From the NCBI GenBank assembly GCA_963457665.1, contig OY735206.1, positions 25,776,710-25,840,709 of the forward strand: a stretch of DNA of 64,000 nt, written 5' to 3'. Source of the stretch: Thysanoteuthis rhombus. Its lineage: Eukaryota; Mollusca; Cephalopoda; Oegopsida; Thysanoteuthidae. Shown here piece by piece: positions 32,201 through 46,690 of this stretch. How positions within the stretch are numbered: position 1 is the first letter of the stretch; the number at the start of each line of letters is the position of its first letter. Under the pieces are notes generated by a model. It made no database searches. It was not told where the DNA came from and saw only the letters and a program-made list of their open reading frames with translations. The position numbers were made by a program, and so were the translations under genes.

Positions 32201-33095
32201 ATTGTGAAAATAAACAGAAAAAAAATATCCGAATCTAGCATGAATGAATCAATGTAGCCTGTGCATTTACCAAAAATGAGTATCTGAAAATGTTCTAAAG
32301 GAAACAGGTATTTTTTCTGTAGTTGAATGAAATCGTACAATAGCAAAATTTGGGCACTGTTAGTTCCACAGTAAGAATACAGACCTAAAAATTCATTGAA
32401 AAAATACATCAGTTGATGTCCAGTGGTGAACACCTGCACCTTCCTGTTTTTGTATCAGCAAAGATGTGCCTGGGAGGGCCGATTATACTTTTTTTCACAT
32501 GCATTCTGCTTATTATTTGAAGGCAAATGCAATGAACACACATACATCACATGCGCACCTCCACACAAACACAAGCTGGATTAGAGAAAAATCTGTAAAC
32601 CACTTGGCTGGTTATTCGTACGGGTCATATATGGGGCTACGGTGATTCGATGAATTTCTTGAAGATTTTTTCTCTCTCGCGTGGCTTGCAGTAAAAGGTT
32701 TTCGTTTTTATCAGATGTTTGTTTCGTTTTTCTGCACATTCATCACTTTAATGATCCTTGTTTGTTTCTCAGAAGGAGAAAAAATGTACCATGCCATTTG
32801 TCACGTTGCAAGCTAATGGTTTAAATGATTAATCTATAAACAATATTCATTATCAGTTGACTTGCCTTTCACATGTAATGAATATTGATTCACTGCAGAA
32901 TACGAAACGACTCTGAACGGAGATCATGCGCAGGCTCCTCGAGCAGTTACCAGCGCAAAGAAGAAATTCAGCAAGCAGTGTTTTTTCACTTTGCACTAAT
33001 ACCCCTGGGAAAGGCATGGACCTACCTGAATATTCCACAACCTAAATCTCCAACGGATCGACCGAAGCAACATTATTGCTTTGATTTTACTGAGA

Positions 33096-33098
<3 letters not shown>
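32201..33098. other. Unassigned, no gene seen
   Basis: The start may still be R1-derived. The 102-codon minus-strand frame at 32131-32439 overlaps R1 and is not regarded as a gene. Confidence 0.4.

Positions 33099-33169
<71 letters not shown>
33099..33169. repeat. (TA)n microsatellite
   Basis: About 35 uninterrupted TA units. The two + strand frames crossing it are not genes. Confidence 0.97.
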
Positions 33170-33173
<4 letters not shown>

Positions 33174-35069
33174 GTCTTCCACAGACAGCTGTTCCGATGT
33201 ATTACATCTCTTCAATGTGGTTATAGACTTTATACCATCCAGTACCGCGAGGCAGAATTGAAACCCTCACATCAGACCCTGAGGCCGATATCCTACCTCT
33301 GCAGAAGGCTTAATATGAGCGATATATTCATTTACGCAGAAACTCCACATTCACCAGAGTGCTCCATTATTGTCAATACTGACTAGCAGAGTACCCGATG
33401 TTGCCTGGATGTCAAATACATAGAACCCTTTATTCTGTGTTAAACTTGCACGAAAGGATTGATCGCAATTTTCTGATGTATTTATTTTGGTAAATGATTT
33501 TATGTTCGGATATTTTTATCAGAATGTACACATATATCCCAAGTTTTTTTGTTTTTGTTTTTCTTTTCGGGCTGCCATAATGTTCAATTTCAATGTTTTT
33601 GCTGGTGATCATTAAAAAAAATCTAAACTGCAATTCACAAATTACTGTCTTCGTCTTTTAAATGTTTGATTATTAGTCTTAGCTTATTTATATGTGAAAT
33701 TAGATCAGAAACTCATTGTCTGTTCGAAAAAAAAAAAGATTTAGTTCAAACGTGTCATGTAAAATCGAGTAAAAACATTGAGAAAAGATAGAAGATATAT
33801 AATTTAAAAAAAAAAACAACCCAAATATAGCAATTTCAGATGTTATAAACGGATAGGTATAATATCAAGATTTATTTGACTCAACATATTACATTCTATT
33901 TTGATTTACCTTTTCACGGCTGATGATGGGAAACTTGAAAATACTGCGACCGTCCTATCCAGATGAAACATATCATATGTTGTTTAGTACGTACGAGCTG
34001 TTTCTATCTATTCTAATTTCCACGTGGTTCTTCATAAGTAAAATTCATTTGAAAATCTTATGGTAAATTCCATTTGAAAAAAAAGGGGAATATAATTGAA
34101 AACTAACCGTATTCATATGTAAAATTGAGTATAGAATATCTAGAAAAAAAACTTGGAATTAAAAACAAAAACTTATCAACAATATCTCATTTTCAGAGCG
34201 AGGTTCAATACTTATCAGACCGAATATTTCCTTATGGCATGAATCTCTGTTTACATTCCATTGAATAAATTTGTAGAGACACTATGATCGTCTTTATCGG
34301 GTAAGTAAGCCATTATTGATACAAGTAGTAGTTAAACATCTTTCTATCTTAGACTATAGTTGTTGACATGAAAAGTCGTAACAAAAGCGTGAAACAGTAT
34401 GCACAGTTAGCATATGCATTAGAATAGATGCACTTATCAATGTGCATGTGTAAATAACGACAGAAACAATGATTAAAATAACGAACAATGTAATGTTATT
34501 GAGTTGAGCATGATAAAACTTCCAAAAAGATCTTTTCTCAAACTACCTGAACAAATGTAACATTCGAATGTAATTTTTTTAAAAACTATAAAGTCATACA
34601 CATTTTATAACTAGTTCAATGAACATTTCACCCATCCACCAGAGACAAACCCAAAAGCTTTTAAACTACGATGAAAAAAATCAATAACATACAGGAATGA
34701 ATCAATAATAAAGAATATAATTTTTTTTTTTTTAATTCACACCCTGCTTCAAGAAATACTCTTTACTTTTCGTTCAAAATAAGTTAATGAGAGTTATCAT
34801 TCACCTGTATGTGGATGGAACTTTTGAATGTGTCATTTTACTTACACACTTCCTGGCGGATTCACTTAAATTTGTCAACACTTCCTGGATGGAAAAGTTG
34901 GGATCCAGTTCAAATTTATAAGTTCATTTGAAATTGAATCATCATGTAAAACCTATTGAATCCCATATGTTGTATACAACTCAGTGATGGAAAGATGTAT
35001 TGCTATGCAAAATTACAGGTTCCAACATACAAGATTGTGGCCTTCGAATCTTTTATCTTAGGCAACCTC
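33170..35069. other. Unassigned, no gene seen
   Basis: AT-rich. At 33230-33300 the reverse complement contains GAGGGTTTCAATTCTGCCTC, a weak box-B-like string. At 33929 CTGATGATGGGAAAC resembles a hammerhead 5' half, but no proper partner halves follow. Confidence 0.4.
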
Positions 35070-37334
<2,265 letters not shown>

Positions 37335-37530
37335 GGCTAGCAGATCAAATGTATCCGTTTCATTATCATCAACTTTATCATTATCATCATCGTCAGTAGC
37401 AGCAGCAGCTTTTTTGTTGTTGGACACGAATCTCCCCTCAGATTAGCCAGCACTTTATGAACTTTTTGTAGTTCGTCACGCCATCTTATATTTTTTTCGC
37501 TTTGCAAGTGATCTCTTGAGAACAATTCAC
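37335..37530 (-). mobile_element. RTE-like LINE, 3' end fragment with GCTGCTGCT-(GAT)n tail
   Basis: The 62-codon minus frame reads IRWRDELQKVHKVLANLRGD and then SCPTTKK, corresponding to the TRWRDD... and final YVQQWT-region of RTE-type LINE proteins. It passes into GCTGCTGCTGCTACTGACG and TGATGATAATG repeats (37411-37360). The same GCTGCTGCT(A/T)CTGA join occurs at 21.07 kb and 8.67 kb. Everything upstream in the element is missing. Confidence 0.6.
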
Positions 37531-38819
37531 TTTACATCTTTCGGTGCAATAGGCTCTTACAGCACCAACAATAACCCTACCATGAACTTTTTGAATTTTT
37601 CTCTTTTTCATGGGTGGGGGAAAGGTATGGAACGCTGGCCCATGGTCGGCCATGGGGGTCTACATCAAAAGCCAACCCGGTCATTGAAATAACTTCTTTT
37701 GTAACGCTGCGGACGTAGCCTACCTCCGTGGGTAGTATTTGAAACAGGTTCACGATGACAGCAGCGGCATGGAAGAGTTGTGTTCGCACTTGATCTTTTA
37801 AACTTGCTCCTAGAGAATCTCGGATGACATGCTGGAAAACTACAAAGATGCATCAAGCTTTCAAGGGAGAAAACTTTTCAACATTTTGCCTACAACATCG
37901 ATGAAACAACAAGGGAAAAATACCGTCTAAATCACGTTGAATACACCGGTTCTCATACACGATTGCCGAAGTTTAGCAACGTCCAGAGTGGTCAGAATAT
38001 AGATCGATGACCCCCTTGGAATATCACCTCCCATAAGCAATTGGAGACCACTTACAGGTCCTGTTTATGCTAAGCCTCCTGCTAAGCAGGACACCAATCC
38101 GTACACTTTGCTTGATAACACACGCCAAAGACCTTTCTCCCCTATCCTGTTTAACCTTCCAACTGAACAGGCAGCGAGTGCCAAGAAATGACTGAATGGA
38201 ATGAACGTAAATTTGTCAGTTTGATTGAGTCCTTTGCGACCTACGGCAACGGAGGTGTGAAAAAAAATTAGGACAACCATCAGGTGTTTCGGATATCTCC
38301 TAAACACAGTGACGGAATGTGAGCTAAAGTAGTACGGGTACGTTTCACAATCAGCTGGGTCAGACAATTCTTTACAGCGTAGTGCAACAGAGAAAAAAGT
38401 TGATGCAGAAAGAGAATGGTATTGGATGACAGTATCCCGGAATAGACGGGGATGAAATTGAGTACTTGAAATTGAGAAGCCCAGAGTAGAGATGGGTGGA
38501 AAAAGCTTAATGTTAAATCATTTGCAGCACCTTGAATTCTCCTAATTATCAATATACAGTAGACTCGACGGGTTGCCATTATTACGAATCGTTTTTATAA
38601 ATGTTGAGTTCATACGAAGTATATCGACTAGCCATACTATCCTGAGCCGCTTGTGCCCCGATACTCCTCATAAGGGATGATGAAACTTTATAGCCAGATC
38701 GGGCATCTACCAACTGCAAAATGTTCTCATTCCGTAGCGTAATCATACAGTCGGAATATGCCCCCGAAGAATGACAGTACCCCAAAGCTACCTCAAAAGA
38801 AAAAAAAACTGCCGAGGAA
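37531..38819. other. Unassigned, no gene supported
   Basis: Composition is more GC-balanced than the window average, with overlapping frames of 60-100 codons on the minus strand (37577-38785). No domain is recognised. It could hold decayed transposon sequence of unknown type. TACAGTAGACTCGAC at 38559 resembles some pogo/Tigger termini, but no partner was found. Confidence 0.35.
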
Positions 38820-38885
38820 ATGACACCCCTGTCGAACTTACAACCTTAATGTCATGCTCCTTTTCGCACCAGCTCAATGAACTAG
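38820..38885 (-). repeat. Possible tRNA-derived SINE-like fragment
   Basis: On the minus strand GAGCTGGTGCGAAAAGGAGC could be a box A region and GTAAGTTCGACAGG a box B, at about tRNA spacing. No SINE body can be delimited. Confidence 0.3.
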
Positions 38886-41680
38886 AGGATTTAAACCCCT
38901 TGTTTAAATATGTTATCGGCCCGGTGTAAGTCACACTTAGCATTAAGATTTAATAACTCAGGTTCGAGGGTTATTCCGAATATGGACCGTACATTTTCTT
39001 CGAAATGAAGGAGAAACCAAATGTACACAAAGAGTTTACAAGGAAATTATTCGGTAGTACTTCAGGCGATATTATTATAAGCGTTTAATTAGTTTACTTG
39101 TTGAAATATGCACTAAAATCTTGACACGCTGCTGCTGCACACTAATCTCTGAAAATAGTCTTGTGAGAATATAAAGACGAATGTGTCATTGAATAGAACG
39201 ACCACTGTTAAAACGATATTTTGCCGTATGACGATTGAATTCTAAGATTTTCCTCTTTTTATTACCGAGGAGTGTATTAAAAGGATTCACAAACTTTTCT
39301 TCGGTGATTCAACTTCTTGATTTCAATGCCAGTTCTTCCTCTGGAGAAACCAGATGATGTTGGGGCACTTCATTCTTGCTAGGCCAGACATATAATTTGC
39401 AACAGAAACACTAAATTTCTTGCCGGGGAGATAAGGGAAGGATTGGTGTTAGCCACTGGATCTCACTTTAAAAGTAGTAATCATTGGTCAGTGACTCATA
39501 TCGAGCTTTAGAGTAAAATACGAAGAAATCAATATAGTCTTTCTGCTCGACGTAGGAACGTGGGGATTTTAAGTGAAAATCCAATAACAGCAAATACACC
39601 AGATGACAATTTCTTCAAATACTGAATGAAATCATCAGCGAATCAAAATAACTCTATACATGTTCCTGCGGGCCCAGAACGTGTTAAAAGACGTTTGATT
39701 AAGGCATAATTACATGACGTTGATCAAAATATTTACAGCTATTTAATTTCAAAAGGAAATGAAGAAAAAAAGAATGTGTTTTTTTTCGCTCAGAAACTTT
39801 CTACAATCATTGAACACTAGGCAGAATTTCTGGAGGCTCACAGTGCAAAAGCAATTCAAAATATTCTTAGTACGTTGATTTGGCGTGACTTGCAAAAAGG
39901 TTGAGAACCTTAACAGCTATAAGCCTTACTGCTCAATTTTGTATCTCTACTATTATTAAACTCTGCATAAGAATTCGTCTCTTTTTTTTTTTTCATTTAG
40001 ATTTTTAAATTCACGAAATCTGGTACAAAATAACATGCTGTCTTTTGGTCCCAAGCTAGATCCTTTACATACCATGTCTCCGATGACTCGAAACAACAGG
40101 TGCAAAACAACTAAACATTTGCAATAAAAATTAATTTATCTCATTGGAAAGTTTGAGGAACTATTACGTCAGTGTAGTTATCAACAGTGGCTATCTAATA
40201 ATGTATTAATCAAATACGAAGTTACCTCGAGCATACAAGGTCTGTCTAGAAAATACTGGGGCTGATTGTTCAAGAATATCTATTATCCATCAAAATATCT
40301 CCTTTGGATAACGACTCATCGTCAGATACTCCTGAGAACAGAATTTGAAGTCTTCGATCTTTTGGTCTGCCCCGACCTATAACGACTCCGGATTTATGTT
40401 TTGATTTTTGTGAACAGGAGAAAAAAAAGCAGGATGGATAGAGAAATGTGAACTGAAGAGATATGGATGGAGTCAAATGCAATCTAGAACAGGAGAAAGA
40501 TTTACACTCTATTCTGGGTATTTCTTCAATGCAAAGGAATGTCATGTCCAAGTAACACATTTTCGAAATGAAAATATAGGAATTACCGAATAAAAGCAGA
40601 GTATAATGAACCAGACATTCCTCAACTCGTTTTGTCCTTTGGTGGGAGGTCGCCCCAGGTGGTTAGCATAACAATTTCTATTCCCTTCACTGTCCCTTGA
40701 ATGAGTTTTGAACTGGTTCCAAGACCATAAAAATCTTGTCCCAAGATCATGAAAATTTAGTTTTGTGCTGCGAAAACCATGTCTGCCAAACTTGATTTAA
40801 AATTGTCGGTGACAGTTGCTGATTTACCCAGTTAACTGAAAGATGATAGATATACATTACACATATCCAATAGAAGTAACTTTTGTGATTGTTTTGATTT
40901 GTATAGCTTCTTGATGATATTACAAGTTTCATTTTACAAGAACATTCTACTCGAGGCCATCACAGACTTAATTTCGAACAAGGAAAGACTGATCATTATT
41001 CAAAGATGCTTGAAGTACATCTACGATACATTAAATCGATGAGTCTGCGATGCAACTACAAATCATGGATTCTTCAGTACGATACAGACACCAAACGTCC
41101 AAGTGAGGAATGGCATACAAGTGAGTCACAACGTCCAAAGAAAGCAATACGAGCAAATCCATGATCAAATAGTCACTCATTTGTTTTTCCAATCGTTGTG
41201 ATATTGTTCATAAGATGTTCGACGGACAATCGATCAAATTTACTACTGTTAAGTATTTGAACGACTCAGAATATGATCATTCTTATCAGGATCGATATAG
41301 CTGACTTTTAGTTGCTTCTTCATGATAACGCCCCTAGTCACGAAATACTCTCTTTGAACGAGATGTCGGCCAAAAGAAATATCTCTGTGGTACTATGACC
41401 CCTCATGAACTGAGTCTTTGGTTTCACTTCCTGTTTTTGATTATCAAAACTGTAACCTCTGGGCACCTTTGGCAAAGGGTTAAAGAATCTGGCATGTCAT
41501 GAGGAGTCAACTGTAGGCAGTATCAGAAGTATCTTCTAGGACTGTTTTAACTCTAAAAACAACGTCGTTGTGTTAGGAATATAATAAAGTTAATTGATGT
41601 TTGTTGAGTCTCATTACTTTTTAGACAGAGTGCGTTCATCAACGATTATGTCCATCAGTTTTAAAGCTAGGTTGGCAGAT
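38886..41680. other. Unassigned, no gene seen
   Basis: About 2.8 kb of AT-rich sequence with only short frames. The 96-codon minus frame at 40270-40560 has no recognised domain. Confidence 0.45.
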
Positions 41681-41919
41681 ATGGTTTTTATTGCAGGACC
41701 ACATTTTGGTTTTCGTGGGACCACATTTGGATGGTCTTTACACCAAATCTGCATGGTCTGTATATGGTTTTGGGACCAAATTGTATGATCTTTGGGCCGA
41801 GGATATATTGGCTTCTAGAACGAAAATTGCGTGGTCTCTTAGTCAAATTTGAATGGTGTTTGGACCAAATTCTCATTATCTTTGGACCAAATTCAGAATA
41901 GTCTTTGGGCTAAATCATG
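41681..41919. repeat. Degenerate minisatellite, 22-24 bp unit with palindromic core
   Basis: About nine units of the form TGGTCTTTGGACCAAATTTG plus 2-3 bases. Clear copies: GGTCTTTACACCAAATCTGC (41733), GGTGTTTGGACCAAATTCTC (41855), ATCTTTGGACCAAATTCAGA (41878) and AGTCTTTGGGCTAAATCATG (41899). Some spacings are longer. The core GGTCTTTGGACC can pair with itself, so each unit is a small hairpin. Frames on both strands (64 and 62 codons) are repetitive translations of it, not genes. Confidence 0.7.
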
Positions 41920-42574
41920 TAATTTCAGTATGGAAAACGATCAGATGACTTTTTCTTTCAATCATATAGCTAAACTCTCAGGGATACTGGATGATTATAC
42001 ATTTTTTGAAAATGCATTCATCATGTATACTTATGTTATATGTCATCATTTATGATTTAAAGAATACGTTTTTTTAATTTTCTTTTGGAACCAAATGATT
42101 ATGTTAGGAATGAAATAGCTGTTTTGAAAAAAAATGACAGCCATGTTTCAGATGCGATATCCAACAAAGTCACTTCACCCGCCTATATTGGTTAATCTGT
42201 TCCTTGGCTGATGCTCAACATTCATCACCGTGTGTCATACTTGCAAAAACTTGTGTTTATCTGTATCAACAGACGATTGTAAAATCATAAACATATGGAA
42301 TCTAGCTTCAACAAAATATCTGTATCATAGAAAGATTTTCAATCGTAACTGTTGGGTTGGGGTGAAATATGAGAAGCAACGGTGAGCAACAAGGGCCATT
42401 GAAAATATATCCCTTATTACGAAATGTCAACCAAAACTATCACCAAAACATAGATTTCTTCAGTTCTCATGTTGGTATGTCTGACTGGCTCTATGCATGC
42501 ATATGTGTATATGTGTATGTACTAAGCACACAGTCCGTATCAAATGATCTAGAGGGCTGAATATTTAAACATTC

Positions 42575-42576
<2 letters not shown>
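41920..42576. other. Unassigned, no gene seen
   Basis: AT-rich. CAAAGTCACTTCACCCGCC at 42165-42184 resembles the R1 string ACTTCACTCGCC and may be a small R1 remnant. Confidence 0.4.
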
Positions 42577-42629
<53 letters not shown>

Positions 42630-42651
42630 AAAGAGAGAGAGAGAGAGAGAT

Positions 42652-42684
<33 letters not shown>
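42577..42684. repeat. (TA)n-(GA)n compound microsatellite
   Basis: About 15 TA units then GA repeats broken by two TAAAGA interruptions. CAAGTTTATGTTAAAT at 42753-42768, just downstream, is the same 16-mer as in the 28.85-kb palindrome arm. Confidence 0.96.
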
Positions 42685-42688
<4 letters not shown>

Positions 42689-45582
42689 AATCTGTTTGTC
42701 CTTTTGAAACTCCTCCCAAAAAGAGTTTCAGTTGGGAATCCAATTTGCAATGCAAGTTTATGTTAAATTCATCAGTTGGTTTGTATCTTTCTGAATTCAG
42801 AGTGTTACTCTTAAAAAAAAATTCATTCATCACTGCCGAACGAAAGTGATTAATCCTTTCTGATTTTTCAGTTGATTACCTTCAACATGATGTGTGGCCA
42901 AAAGACGTTCGTAAAGTGACAGCTCTCATTGTATTACGAATCTGGCCGGTTAATACTAAAGTTTGCTCTTTATCCAACGCTTCGCAAACCTTTTTATGAG
43001 AACTTATATTAATGAATGCGATAACCATCTGAGGAAAAGTCTCCTCATGTGCCTATGGGAATCTTTGAAGAGCAAATTATCATTTCTATAATACTTGAGT
43101 TTTATTAATCTTTGTTATGGAGGAAGAAATCATCATGCCTGGAGGTCCGTGTTGACAATAACAATCTTAGATGACAGCTGATAAATAAAAGGTTATATCA
43201 GTATTCTAGATCACAAACAAAAAATAGCAACTTATGTGGACCAATAAAATATCTGGTGTACTTCATTGGACATGCATGCCATGGGCACACCGTTTCTGTC
43301 AATCAATAAATAACCCTAAATTAATTACTTGGTCTGCACAAACTTCTATATAAAAGCTTTTCAAAATTGCCACCTTTTCCTCCGAGAGCTTCTCATATTT
43401 TACCAACATGTTGCCATTTGTTGCTTACACACACAGCAGATAAATTAATGGCTTGTCATGTCGATCATCTAAACGGAATACGAAAGATGTACCTATAAAT
43501 CCTTTTGTTACACTGATAAGTTGGTTTGAAACGATATGAATCGTCAGGTTCACAGAACGCTCGTAATTGCAAAGTATCTTTCCGATGAATTATTTACCAA
43601 TTTAACTCTTGATAATCGAATCAAAGGAAATAAAAAAAATGAAAATTACAAAAAAAAACTCTGATCAGAAATTTAACATCACAGTCGATAACTGAACAAC
43701 AATAGCGACAAAATATGTAATCATGTAAAAAATTCCCTCGATGGATAAATACAGTCAGAGCAAATTCTATTCATGACATCGCAGACGGGAAAGCAACTCA
43801 CATGAAGTAAAAATAACATCTAGAAACATCTAAATAATGGGATAACCCAGGAAAATAAGATCTAAAAAAGGTTTAAAATTCACGAAAAAGTTTTTAGAGG
43901 TGGTCAAGTGGAGTAATGTTACCAATTCTCAAGTATATAGACAAAACAGTTTGGCCTTGAGCATTGGAACGAATCAACACGGAAAATTGACTGACGTACA
44001 AACACATTCACGTGTAAAAGAAAGGATGAAAAAAACATGTGCCAACGTGGCGACGGTTGTTCGATTTCATCCTCAGCATGAATTTGAAAGACTATCATTT
44101 AGACTCTTTACGCAATCGTGTATTGATATTTACTTAGTCTTGTCAAGTTCTTCTGAACCTGTAGCGTAAGATGACACACCAAGAAATACATTTGACGTGG
44201 CATCAAAACGATAAAAAATGAAATGAATGATGCCAAAACATTTCAGCTATCAAGAGACAAAAATTTCTCACTACAATACTAAGATGCAACCCAATTACCC
44301 TTTTCACTTTTTGATCCGTCGCAAAATGTTAAAATATTGCAAAATATAGAAACAATACTCTTAGACTTGAAACTCTATTGTAGTAGTGGGATAGATGCAA
44401 CACTTGCACTGGACATGTTCAACGATAAAAATACAGGTTTGCATATTGAGAAAAAATACAGAGCACACTCAAAGATACTTTTGGTATACTTTTGTGCTGC
44501 GGTACAGAGTTTGGGAACAATTCATACAAAGTATTACTTTAAAAAGCACAAGAAAAAAGCGGCATTTGAAAAGCTGTCAACGTCTTGGATTTATATTCTA
44601 ACATAGGAAAAACATCTGCACAATACAACACACAGTGCCAGACAAGTGTCTCTGTGTTTATGTAGGCATCTACGAAAACTTGTAGACATGACCGAACAAA
44701 AATTATTCGAGTTGCTTCTGTTGTTCTACTTGATTCTGGAGAAACATATCCGTGAGCAGAATATTACCCTATTAAGATATCTCTTGGTCGAGTGGTACTA
44801 GGGAAATCATGGATGCTGGTTCAATGGAAGAGACGGATAGATGACAACACAAGGCTGAATTCATAGTGAAAAAGAAACAATATAAAATAGCGCCCCCCCA
44901 CCTGAAAGTTAAAATGGAGCAAGAACAATGCGTCCCCGTATATAGGAGGGGGTTCGAAATTTCAAGAAAGTTGATGAGTAAGACAGATATATATATATAG
45001 AAGTTAAAGGTTATTACGAAAAAAAGATGTAAAAAATCTGTAATGAAAGCATTAGTCAAAAAAATTTCAGAAAATAATAAGTTTGATACCCCTTTGTGAA
45101 AGGAGCTATAAAATACTGTGCATTTGCTTATACTGCTCTCAAACAAGTAAATAATCCGGAAAACAAGCAGCTATCAAATACGAGTAGATCATTTACAACA
45201 TTTTTAGATTTCTTTTTAGAAAAAAATTCAAAAAATGTTTAATGTCTCAGACTGTAGTTTAACCTCATTATACAAAATAGTTTTTATCACTGCTAGTAGA
45301 TTTAGATGTTAGTTTTGAAATATCTCATACATCTCTAATTAACGTCAAATTGACTGTCTGTCTGTCCTACTTATGTTAAACAAAAGAGAAAGGGAGGAAG
45401 AAAAAGAAGAAAGGCACGATCTTATTATTTGGCATAACGTCAGTAAAAAGGTAAGATGCTTTGAAATATTTCTACCAACCTATATTGATATGATGATAGA
45501 AAAGGAGCCAAAAATAGTAAAAAAATTGCTGAATTTACGATTTCTTTAATGTCGTATCGCGATATTTTACAAATATGAGGAT

Positions 45583-45584
<2 letters not shown>
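42685..45584. other. Unassigned, no gene supported
   Basis: About 2.9 kb AT-rich. Frames at 43900-44169 and 44337-44606 (89 codons each) and 44772-45146 (124 codons, minus) have mixed composition but no recognised domains. The last 40 bases share TATTTTACAAATATGAGG with the 28.26-kb site. Confidence 0.4.

Positions 45585-45662
<78 letters not shown>
45585..45662. repeat. (TA)n-(TG)n compound microsatellite
   Basis: About 28 TA units followed by about 10 TG units. The minus frame crossing it reads His-Thr and Tyr-Ile runs. Confidence 0.96.
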
Positions 45663-46314
45663 ATGTATATAGTGCTATCACAGGCATTTTTCCCCACTTG
45701 ATATTATCTTTGGGGCTTTGTTTCTTCTAGGAAATCTATTTGTAATTCCTGAATAAAATTCACTAGTAGCAGTTCGTATACAAGTGTGACAAGCAAAATA
45801 CGGCAAAATCCTCGTCATAAAAATTCCTGCACGTCGTTCTTTTTTTTTTTTTTGTGAATCAGAAAAAAGTGGTCAGAAAAAACTACCATAGAAAGATCTG
45901 GGCAGATTTTCATACGCAATGACGTTCTGATAACTGAACCCAATATCAACCAGATGGCAACATATCTGCTGTCGAACATGCGAGCATATTTTTGCCTCTA
46001 TGTGATAAACGTTACCAGGACAATACCATACATTGCAAAATTATTTGCCCAGGATACAATTTTACCTTCGAACAGGACGGATCGTTGTGTATAGAGTACG
46101 CTTAAAAAAAAAAGGGCAAAGTATCGAAATCTGTGGTGAAACCTAAAACCTGTAATGTTTAAAGGTCATTTAAGATTAAAGACATAGAATTTCGAGAGCA
46201 ATGAAATTATGAACTGGCTACAGAGTTCTATATGATTGGGAATAACAAATAGAAAAGGGATAAATATAAATAGGGAAAGGAACGAGACGATGGTTAAAAA
46301 AAGGAGTAGGTAAA
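45663..46314. other. Unassigned, no gene seen
   Basis: No recognisable feature. Confidence 0.45.
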
Positions 46315-46690
46315 AAAATGTAAAACAGGTCTGGTTAGTCACGGAACAGAAACCGTTATGCAACGATTATTGTTTGACAGCATTGCTGAGGTGATCAATT
46401 AAAGAGTTGTGTCCAATGAGTGAGTAACTTCGCTCACCTTTTTGGGACAGTGATTACTAAAATATCTTGATTTAAAAAAAACAAGGCAAACAAAAACTGA
46501 AGGAATCGATTTAGCATGAGTCTACATTGCAATTGGTGTGGCTTGTACTTATTATATATACATAGCAAATAAACCAGACAGTCGAAACACGTAGGTGGAC
46601 TAGGCTGAAAACCAAGAGAAAACCATGGTGATATTTTGGATGACAGTCTCAGTTGATGGTTTCTGATAGAGAATTGAGAGAGGCACGGAA
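46315..46690 (+). repeat. Dispersed repeat R1, best second-half copy
   Basis: ACAGGTCTGGTTAGTCACGG (46326), GAGGTGATCAATTAAAGAG, GAGTGAGTAACTTCGCTCAC (46420), GGGACAGTGATTACTAAAAT, GAATCGATTTAGCATGAGTC (46503) and GGATGACAGTCTCAGTTGAT with GGTTTCTGATAG (46640-46670). The last block is the first block of the 29.2-kb copy, which fits a repeat that is tandem or circularly permuted in places. The 118-codon minus frame here is a by-product. Confidence 0.5.

Noticed and set aside
33929-33985. CTGATGATGGGAAAC as a further hammerhead
   Set aside because: A GATGAAACATAT string follows, but stem II and stem I partners do not pair convincingly.
38559-38600. TACAGTAGACTCGAC... as a pogo/Tigger-type terminal repeat
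   Set aside because: No inverted partner terminus and no transposase motif were found nearby.
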